Source: Stomoxys calcitrans
Taxonomy: Eukaryota; Arthropoda; Insecta; Diptera; Muscidae
Length of the DNA stretch: 64,000 bases
Assembly: GCF_963082655.1 (NCBI RefSeq)
Contig: NC_081553.1
Span: forward strand, 156,217,441 to 156,281,440
Reading direction: 5' to 3'
This document shows positions 57,325-64,000 of this stretch, piece by piece. A program made the translations under genes and the position numbers. Position 1 is the stretch's first letter, and every line of letters starts with the position of its first letter. The notes under the pieces are model-generated. The model was not told the origin of the DNA. It did no database searches and saw only the letters and a program-made list of their open reading frames with translations.

Positions 57325-59796
57325 ATGGATTCACGCCCTACTCGAGAAAGAATTCTTTCAGCTTTGAAAGCTTCAAATGTGGAATTTCCAGAAACAGCGT
57401 CAATTGCACAATTGAGAACATTATATGATTCTTTGCAAGTTAACGGTGGTCCATCAAAGCAGACTGAATTGCCTTCTGGAAATATGGTTTCTTCTGATTC
57501 TGCTGGGAATTCATCTGTAACTGTCACTACAATGTCATCCAATACTTTGAATGAAACTCCCGTTATTAATTCCGCAACTGCCGATCCTGAAAATTTGCTT
57601 CAGTCATTTCAATGTAATGGTGAGTCCACAAATCAAACTGAATTGGTTCTTGGAACTGCCGCTTGTTTTTCTGCCGCACGGACTTCAACCGATTTAATAT
57701 CTAGAAATACATTGAGTGTCGCTTTTAATAACAGCGAAATTGGCGTATCCTGTGCAAATCTTCGGCAAACACAGACTTCAGTGCCTCCTTCCGTAATTTC
57801 TTCCGTACCTTCCGTCTATAATTATTCTGCTTCCGTTCCTGTAAATACAGTTCAAAGACAATTTCCTGGTACTTCAGGGACTGATGCTTCTGTTTCTGCC
57901 GCCCGGACTTCATCAGTTATTTCCGATTTAATGAATACAAATACATTGGGTGTCGCTTTTAACAATAGAGCAATTGGCGTGTCCTGTGATGTTCTTCCGC
58001 AAACACAAACTTCCGTACCTCCTTCCGTATCTTCTTGTGTTGTTTCTTCCGTACCCTCCGTCAATTATTCCTCAGTTTCCGTTCCTGCAAACTTACTTCG
58101 AGGACAATTTTCTAGACCTTCTGTTCCATCACAGGTAACAGTCCCTTTCATTCGTTCAAGCGTTTTATCCCGTGAAGCTGATGAACTAGAGAGTGAAATT
58201 AGAGTTTTGAGATTGAAGCAAGAAATGTTGGCTCTTCGAAACCAAATTGAATCTTTAGAAAACGGTGGGAAAAAGGTTTCTACAAATATCAATTATGACG
58301 AGCTCTCTATGATGGTTCCGAAATTTTCTGGGAATGATGGACGAAATATTGAAAAATGGATAAACTCTTTTGAAAGCTACACTATAAATATGACTGACCA
58401 AGAAAAATATATGTGCTTAAGATATTTGCTGGTTGGAACTGCGCGAGAGTTCATGGAAAATTCAAATTACAAAGAATATAAGGAGTTGAAGAGATCGCTC
58501 TTAGACATTTTCAAGAGAACGGTAACGCAAGAAGTTTATCAAAAATTGCGTTTGCGCAAGTTGAAGCCAACAGAGCCGTGTATTGCCTATATAGTAGCAA
58601 TGCAAACTATTGCAGCAGAAGGCGAAATCAACGAGCAAGAACTGGTTGACATTATAATAGACGGAATGGAAGATAAAACCAACAACATATTCATTCTATA
58701 CGGATCAAACTCATTACAAGAATTGATGCATGGAATAGATAGATACGAGAAACGCAGGTCAAAAACAGTCAGTACTCATAAAGAAGGCCGTGACAATACT
58801 AAAGGCATACGATGTTTCAATTGCTCTCAATTTGGACATATGAAGAACACCTGCAATAAGCCTCGACGTCCACCGGGATCTTGTTTCCATTGTTTCCAAA
58901 TGGGACATTTTTACAAGGATTGTCCTAAAAGGATGAATGTTACTGCTCCCATATTTTGTAGTAATGATATTGTAGACACAACACAAATGGTAAGTGTGAC
59001 CTTTAAATATTCTTGTGGATCCAAATATACTAATTCTGCTAATATTTCGTGCTTGATCGATTCCGGTAGCCCAATTAGTTTGGTTAAGATGTCTTTATTA
59101 CCGACTGGTGTGATACGTTCGAAGAATTTAATACCAACTTCGTATGTTGGAGTTGGCAATTCCCCTTTGAAAATATATGGAAATATTTCTTGTTTAATAA
59201 AATTTAAAAAATCGTCTAAACAAATAGAATTACTTGTTGTTCCGAACGAGAGCATTCATGTTCCAATGATTCTTGGACGGAACTTTATGCATGCATTTAA
59301 TGTAAAATTACTTCAAGTCAAGGAAACTACGAATGATATAGAAGTATTTGAATCCACAAGAAAAATAAATGACAATAATAATATAACCTCGGTGTCTACA
59401 CCATCTACGATAAGCAATTCTTATGATAGTCCTGTGAATTCCCAAGTGATACGTACGGACGATATTGATCTAAATCCTTTGTTAAATTCATTCCAGAAGA
59501 AGACTTTAGAAGATCTTATTCATAATCGTTATATAACTCCAAAGGGAATTGATAAAAAGTCATCTGATTATAGGATGCAGATTAAATTATCTGATGATAT
59601 TCCAATACACTGCTCTCCCCGTAGATTGTCGGTTCGTGATCGTGAGGAAACGCAGAAGATTGTTAGTGATTTGTTAGAAAGGAAAATAATACGTTACAGC
59701 AATTCTCCATACACGTCAGCAATTGTGTTGGTAAAGAAAAAGACGGGAAACGCGGATGTGTGTCGATTATCGAGCGTTAAACAAAAAGACTATTAG
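57325..59796 (+). CDS. gag-protease-RT start of the LTR retrotransposon
   Basis: An 823-codon frame starting after an A-rich leader. The N-terminus (MDSRPTRERILSALKASNVE) looks like a SAP-type helix pair. A Ser/Thr/Val-rich region with internal repeats follows (FNNSEIGVSC and FNNRAIGVSC; SVPSVYNYS and SVPSVNYSS), then a coiled-coil segment (about residues 285-312) and a capsid-like domain (MVPKFSGNDGRNIEKWINSF, from about 328). Two CCHC knuckles lie at about 497-510 and 520-533. The aspartic protease has Asp-Ser-Gly at about 579-581 and LGRNF near its end. RT begins at about 740 (IPIHCSPRRLSVRDREETQK). The frame is lost in a conserved RT motif near 59745-59760, so this product ends in 12 or so aberrant residues. 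Gag and pol are fused in frame, as in several insect Ty3/gypsy lineages. Confidence 0.88.
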   Translation: MDSRPTRERILSALKASNVEFPETASIAQLRTLYDSLQVNGGPSKQTELPSGNMVSSDSAGNSSVTVTTMSSNTLNETPVINSATADPENLLQSFQCNGESTNQTELVLGTAACFSAARTSTDLISRNTLSVAFNNSEIGVSCANLRQTQTSVPPSVISSVPSVYNYSASVPVNTVQRQFPGTSGTDASVSAARTSSVISDLMNTNTLGVAFNNRAIGVSCDVLPQTQTSVPPSVSSCVVSSVPSVNYSSVSVPANLLRGQFSRPSVPSQVTVPFIRSSVLSREADELESEIRVLRLKQEMLALRNQIESLENGGKKVSTNINYDELSMMVPKFSGNDGRNIEKWINSFESYTINMTDQEKYMCLRYLLVGTAREFMENSNYKEYKELKRSLLDIFKRTVTQEVYQKLRLRKLKPTEPCIAYIVAMQTIAAEGEINEQELVDIIIDGMEDKTNNIFILYGSNSLQELMHGIDRYEKRRSKTVSTHKEGRDNTKGIRCFNCSQFGHMKNTCNKPRRPPGSCFHCFQMGHFYKDCPKRMNVTAPIFCSNDIVDTTQMVSVTFKYSCGSKYTNSANISCLIDSGSPISLVKMSLLPTGVIRSKNLIPTSYVGVGNSPLKIYGNISCLIKFKKSSKQIELLVVPNESIHVPMILGRNFMHAFNVKLLQVKETTNDIEVFESTRKINDNNNITSVSTPSTISNSYDSPVNSQVIRTDDIDLNPLLNSFQKKTLEDLIHNRYITPKGIDKKSSDYRMQIKLSDDIPIHCSPRRLSVRDREETQKIVSDLLERKIIRYSNSPYTSAIVLVKKKTGNADVCRLSSVKQKDY

Positions 59797-62140
59797 GGAT
59801 AACTTTCCTTTACCCCTCATCGAGGACTGTATTGAGAGCATATCAGGCAAAAAATGGTTTAGCCTCATGGATTTGAAGGATGGATTTTTCAACATAGAAA
59901 TGCATAATGATTCAATTCCATACACTTCATTTGTAACCCCATTTGGACAGTACGAGTATTTGAAGATGCCATTTGGTTTAAAGAATGCTCCAGCAAACTT
60001 TCAACGCTTTATAAATGGTATATTTCGCGACTTAATAGAGGACCATAGAGTGGTTATATATATGGATGACATATTGATTGCATCCTCTGATTTCGATTCT
60101 CATGTTCAGACATTGGCGGTTGTACTTGGACGTGCTTTTGAGTACGGATTACGTATCAAGTTAACTAAATGTAAATTTGGTTATCAGAGTTTAGAGTATT
60201 TAGGATACTTAATCAGCCCAAAAGGTATACGGCCGACAGAAAATCACTTGCGAGCTGTGAAACAAATACCAATGCCAAGGAATCATAGGGAATTACAAAC
60301 TTGTCTTGGGTTGTTTTCCTACTTTAGGAAATTCGTTCCGTCATTCTCAAATATTGCAAGGCCATTGTTAGATTTGCTTCGTAAAGAGAAAAAATTCGTT
60401 TTCTCTGAAGAATGTGTAAAGGCCTTTAGTGAATTAAAGTCTCGTTTACTTCGGGCCCCAGTATTAGCTATCTATAACCCTAAAAGCGATACGGAGTTAC
60501 ATTGTGATGCAAGTTCTCATGGATTCGGAGCCATATTGATGCAGCGTCAGGATGATAAAAGGTTCCACCCCGTAGCATTTTTTTCAAAGGCTACAACCAA
60601 TGCAGAATCGAGATATCATAGCTTCGAACTGGAAACACTCGCAATTATTTACGCGTTGCGCCGGTTTCGTGTGTATTTAGAAGAATTACATTTTACCATA
60701 GTCACAGATTGCAATTCACTTACAATGACCTTGAACAAGAGACAAGTTAATCCTCGGATATCCCGCTGGGCATTGGAACTAGAGAACTATGACTATTCTA
60801 TCAAACACAGGAAGGGTTCTTCTATGGGTCATGTGGATATGTTAAGCAGATGTATAGAAAAGGAAATATCCCCTCATGTGGGATGTAACATGATTTGCTC
60901 TGTAGATTCGAATCAACTCGATGTCCAAATTCAACTGACCCAAGCTAGAGATCCTGTTATTAAGGACTTATGTAAACGTTTGGAAAAGGAAGAGATATGT
61001 GATTTTGACCTAATAGACGGTCTCTTATTTAAGAAAGTGGGTGCAACCGTTTGTTTATATGTCCCAAAGGAAATGGAAGATAATGTGATAAGAATGATAC
61101 ATGAGAAGCTTGGACACCTGGGGACAGATAAATGTTATTATAAGATTCGAGAGAAATTTTGGTTCCCAGACATGCGCAATAAGATAGATAGCTTCATTAA
61201 GAATTGTATAAAATGTATCATTTATGCTGCTCCAGCTAGAATAAACCAACAGAACATGTACAGCATTCCAAAGGTGGCGGAGCCATTCGATGCGATACAC
61301 GTGGATCACTTCGGACCACTTCCATCATTAAAATCGAAAAGAAAACACATTTTAGTGGTAGTTGATTCTTTTACAAAATTTGTTCGACTTTATCCTGTAA
61401 ATTCGACGAGCACTAAGGAGGTTTGTTGTTCTCTCGAAAAGTATTTTAGTTATTACAGTAGACCAAGACGCCTAATCTCGGACAGAGGATCATGTTTTAC
61501 GTCATTGGAGTTTTCTGAATTCATTTTGAAAAATAATATTAATCATGTTAAGATGGCGGTTGCCTCTCCACAAGCAAATGGGCAGGTTGAGCGTGTAAAT
61601 CGTATTATTAAGTCCATGTTGAGCAAATTGAGTGACCCAATAGATCATTCCGATTGGTCATTGAAATTGTCCCAGGTGGAATATGCTATCAATAACTGTG
61701 TTCACAGTTCTACAAAGGAAACCCCAGCGAAGTTACTCTTTGGAACGAATCAACGAGGGGTGGTGGTAGATAAGCTGTCGGAATATCTAGATAAGAAAAT
61801 GGGTAATGAGGAGAAACTAAATTTGAGGGATATGAGGGTTAAGGCATTGAATTCTATACAGCGATCTCAGAACTACAACGAATTATACTTTTCCAAACAT
61901 CATGAACCGGCAAAACGTTACGATGAGGGTGATTATGTTGTTATTATGAATATTGACAATACAGTTGGGAAGAATAAGAAATTTTGTGAAAAATATCGTG
62001 GTCCCTACATTATTGAAAAAGTATTAGATAATGATCGCTACGTTGTGAGAGATGTTGACAATTGTCAACTGACACAGATCCCATATAAGGGTATAATTGA
62101 AGCAAAGCGACTTCGGAAATGGTTGACACCTAGGTTATAG
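59756..62140 (+). CDS. RT-RNase H-integrase part of the LTR retrotransposon
   Basis: A 794-codon frame, +1 relative to the upstream one. RT: LMDLKDGFFNIEMH with the first catalytic Asp, then FGLKNAPANFQRFI and Tyr-Met-Asp-Asp at residues 102-105. RNase H: LHCDASSHGFGAILM at about 250. Integrase: the His-His-Cys-Cys zinc site (HEKLGHLGTDKCYY ... CIKCI), the catalytic Asp in IHVDHFGPLP, the second Asp in LISDRGSCF, and the Glu 35 residues later in QANGQVERVNR. A GPY/F-type C-terminus (YRGPYIIEKVLDNDRY) follows. All catalytic residues appear intact. The ATG at 59756 is inside the RT core and is not a natural start. A single frame break therefore separates this from gag-protease. Confidence 0.9.
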   Translation: MCVDYRALNKKTIRDNFPLPLIEDCIESISGKKWFSLMDLKDGFFNIEMHNDSIPYTSFVTPFGQYEYLKMPFGLKNAPANFQRFINGIFRDLIEDHRVVIYMDDILIASSDFDSHVQTLAVVLGRAFEYGLRIKLTKCKFGYQSLEYLGYLISPKGIRPTENHLRAVKQIPMPRNHRELQTCLGLFSYFRKFVPSFSNIARPLLDLLRKEKKFVFSEECVKAFSELKSRLLRAPVLAIYNPKSDTELHCDASSHGFGAILMQRQDDKRFHPVAFFSKATTNAESRYHSFELETLAIIYALRRFRVYLEELHFTIVTDCNSLTMTLNKRQVNPRISRWALELENYDYSIKHRKGSSMGHVDMLSRCIEKEISPHVGCNMICSVDSNQLDVQIQLTQARDPVIKDLCKRLEKEEICDFDLIDGLLFKKVGATVCLYVPKEMEDNVIRMIHEKLGHLGTDKCYYKIREKFWFPDMRNKIDSFIKNCIKCIIYAAPARINQQNMYSIPKVAEPFDAIHVDHFGPLPSLKSKRKHILVVVDSFTKFVRLYPVNSTSTKEVCCSLEKYFSYYSRPRRLISDRGSCFTSLEFSEFILKNNINHVKMAVASPQANGQVERVNRIIKSMLSKLSDPIDHSDWSLKLSQVEYAINNCVHSSTKETPAKLLFGTNQRGVVVDKLSEYLDKKMGNEEKLNLRDMRVKALNSIQRSQNYNELYFSKHHEPAKRYDEGDYVVIMNIDNTVGKNKKFCEKYRGPYIIEKVLDNDRYVVRDVDNCQLTQIPYKGIIEAKRLRKWLTPRL

Positions 62141-62224
62141 ATTTATGTTATTGTTCACACTTATATAATATACACAATTTTTATATCATGATTGTGGGCA
62201 ATCATATTGTCAGGTTGGCCGAAC

Positions 62225-62356
62225 TGTAATATGATAACTTGTTATACTCGTATTTATAAGAAACTTTTGATGAAACTAAGTAGACTAGCTTGTTCCTTTG
62301 CTTGTTTGTTTGAAAAATATAATAAAAAGTTTCAGTTTGTTGACAGAAGCTTTACA
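62225..62356 (+). repeat. 3' LTR
   Basis: 132 bp, same start TGTAATATGATAACTTG and end GCTTTACA as the 5' LTR, followed by the GATG target duplication. Confidence 0.88.
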
Positions 62357-64000
62357 GATGTTAAGAATAAGTGCTTCCCAAAAATCCCAATTATAACCGG
62401 TAATCAATGCCAACGCAGTGTTGCATTTGAATTTGGAAGGAGATTTGCTGCAAATCTCATCAAATAAGTAGATTTGCTCACATTGAAAATGTATGGGAAA
62501 CCTCGTTCCAATATACGGGATTTCCGAAATTTCGGTGCAAATCTAGACTTGCGTGGAAACATGGTTTAACCCGCCTCCGGAAAGCTATAAGAACTACTAC
62601 GAGAAACAAAGGAATAGCTAAAGCGGCCACACTGTTCTGGGAGATTTTAATGCGAAGATAGGGAAGGAAGTCACCTTTGGTCTAACAGTCGGAAAGTTTA
62701 ACCTCCACGAGATAACGCCCAGTAATGGATTGAGGCTGTTAAATTTCGCCGCGGCAAAAACATGGTAGCTAGTAGCACCAGATTTTAACATAAAGTATTC
62801 ACAAAGCCACATGGCTTTCACCCGATCAAAACACGAAGAACCAAATTGATCACGTTGTGATAGAGACGGAAGACATTCATCCAGCGTGTTAGATGTACGA
62901 TCGATCCGTGGAGCGAATATAGATTCGGATCATTACCTTGTACGATCTGACACAGAACGGAAGCTCGACATTGAAAAGCTGCAAACACAACAGATGGCAG
63001 CGGCATACTCCACTCGACTGACCCAACTGCTAGATGAAAGCACTCTTTTTTCCGATGATATAATGGCGCAGTGGCAAACTATTGCCCACTCCATGGAAAA
63101 TGCCTCGAAATCTGTACTTAGGTACAAGAAGCCTGCTCCAAGAAACCCATGGTACGACCAAGAGTGTCGAGATGCTACTGCAGCCAAGAATGCGGCATAT
63201 AGTGCAACCCTGCAAACAGTAGCAACGCGCCAGATGAATGAGGGTATCGGGAGAAAAGGAGAATGGAGAAACGTCTGTTCCGCAGAAAGAAAAAGGAAAT
63301 GGAAAGACGTGAGTGTGAGCGAATTGAGATGTACAGGAGTCAGAATGAAGTCCGGAAATTCTACCAAAGAATTGAACATCAAACCGGTGGCTTTGGTGCA
63401 GGGACATCCTCCTGCAGAGACAAAGAAGGAAATCTCGTAACTTACACAGACAACATGGTGAAGATATGGAGAGAATATTTAACCCAACTCCTAGTGACCA
63501 ACGTTGGCGGCGAAGAGGATACCACAGAACCAATCAATGATGATGGTTTAGAATGTTTACCTCCTAGTCAGAGTGAGGTCCAAGTAGCAGTGAACAGACT
63601 AAAGAATAACAAGGCAGCAGGAGCCGACGGGCTACCCGCTGAACTATTTATGACCGGAGGCGACACGCTAATAAGGCGTATGCATCAGGTTATCTGCGCA
63701 ATTTGGCTAGAAGAATGCACACCCGATGATTGGAACCTCAGCATACTATGTCCCGAACACAAGAAAGGAGATAAGACGGAATGTCCCAAATACAGAGGAA
63801 TAAATCTCCTCCCCATCCCATACAAGATACTCTCGAGCGTACTGTGTGAAAGATTAAAACTTAAAGTCATCAGGCCGCATTAATAGGGCCCAATTACCCT
63901 ATTAATGCGTCCTTAGACTTGTTAATCCATCCTGGACCAGGTATTCACACTGCGCCAAATCCGGGAAATCCTGGAAAAGGACAAATCAACACCTACCATC

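Larger units (their letters stand above)
57102..62356 (+). mobile_element. Ty3/gypsy-type LTR retrotransposon, complete with 4 bp duplication
   Basis: LTRs 57102-57235 and 62225-62356 begin TGTAA and end TTACA. The sequence GATG flanks both sides (57098-57101, 62357-62360). Gag, protease, RT, RNase H and integrase lie between them. LTRs of about 133 bp are unusually short. There is no clear polypurine tract before the 3' LTR. A possible primer-binding site (TGGGGTTCCC at 57245) is uncertain. There is no env-like frame after integrase. Confidence 0.9.
56915..62566. mobile_element. TAA-flanked Harbinger-type MITE carrying an LTR element
   Basis: The ends AACCATGTTTCCAC (56915) and GTGGAAACATGGTT (to 62566) are perfect inverted repeats, flanked by TAA on both sides (56912-56914, 62567-62569). 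Without the inner LTR element and one copy of its 4 bp duplication, the MITE is about 390 bp. The related RTE copy at 20046-20066 has the unoccupied site with one TAA. Confidence 0.82.
56480..64000 (+). mobile_element. RTE-like LINE, interrupted at 56915-62566, runs off the window
   Basis: The 5' leader (about 56480-56911) matches the inverted copy at 20350-20050. After the insertion it resumes at 62570 with the endonuclease end (GDFNAKIGKEVTFGLTVGKF-like; [18 protein letters not shown]) at 62886-63440. A linker and RT entry follow ([57 protein letters not shown]) at 63263-63883, continuing past 64000. The start of the endonuclease is deleted. Frames shift near 63300 and 63885. Confidence 0.8.

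Noticed and set aside
59756..59758. A separate pol gene starting at this ATG
   Set aside because: The ATG lies inside the conserved RT core; it is simply the first Met after a frame break.
1..64000. CRISPR arrays, operons, ribosome-binding sites, phage or bacterial content
   Set aside because: Introns, SINEs, LINEs and eukaryotic genes show this is an animal nuclear genome; no regularly spaced short repeats with unique spacers were seen.

Overview
This is eukaryotic DNA, almost certainly from a higher fly (calyptrate Diptera such as Muscidae or Calliphoridae). The evidence is short GT-AG introns, an intron-split ciliary gene with insect-like protein sequence, AT-rich intergenic DNA, abundant mariner, hAT and Harbinger-type elements, I/LOA-, CR1/Jockey- and RTE-like LINEs, and a dispersed repeat whose ends contain the TATACCCTCCACCATGG motif common in fly genomes. 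The species cannot be named from the sequence alone. Family names rest on motif reading, not on database searches.

Three host genes can be supported. (1) The last three coding exons of TTC21B/IFT139, a TPR protein of the intraflagellar transport A complex, lie on + at 13662-13859, 22244-22484 and 22557-23615; the first two are separated by an 8.4 kb intron. (2) A complete SMNDC1/SPF30 splicing-factor gene (Tudor domain) lies on the opposite strand inside that intron (14720-13941), with one 54 bp intron that appears to use a GC-AG boundary. (3) A complete NUP42 (NUPL2/hCG1) nucleoporin gene is at 35207-36310 (+), with a CCCH zinc finger, FG repeats and a Gle1-binding-type tail. Two weaker minus-strand candidate exons follow NUP42.

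The rest is a dense transposon graveyard. 1-8 kb: a tRNA-derived SINE, two mariner relics, a decayed Ty3/gypsy relic, LINE ends, and a dispersed repeat split by a mariner. 8.8-11.8 kb: a LINE split by a foldback element. 11.8-13.2 kb: a hAT relic carrying a MITE. 14.9-22.2 kb (inside the IFT139 intron): MITEs, an inverted RTE-like LINE and two LOA-like LINE copies. 24-28 kb: a Myb/SANT fragment, a CR1/Jockey-like LINE, a hAT MITE and an RTE piece. 28-34.3 kb: a large inverted repeat whose interior is filled with LINEs. 36-47 kb: satellite-like repeats, MITEs, LINE pieces and SINEs. 47.2-50.6 kb: the most complete LINE in the window. 50.6-56 kb: more LOA-like LINE copies. 56.5-64 kb: a three-layer nest in which an RTE-like LINE carries a TAA-flanked MITE, which itself carries a complete but frameshifted LTR retrotransposon with 4 bp target duplications.

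I did not find a convincing new biological system. The strongest observations are structural: the nested insertion stratigraphy with a matching empty site elsewhere in the same window, the mariner and its deletion-derived MITEs, the foldback, the long inverted repeat, and the gene-within-an-intron arrangement.
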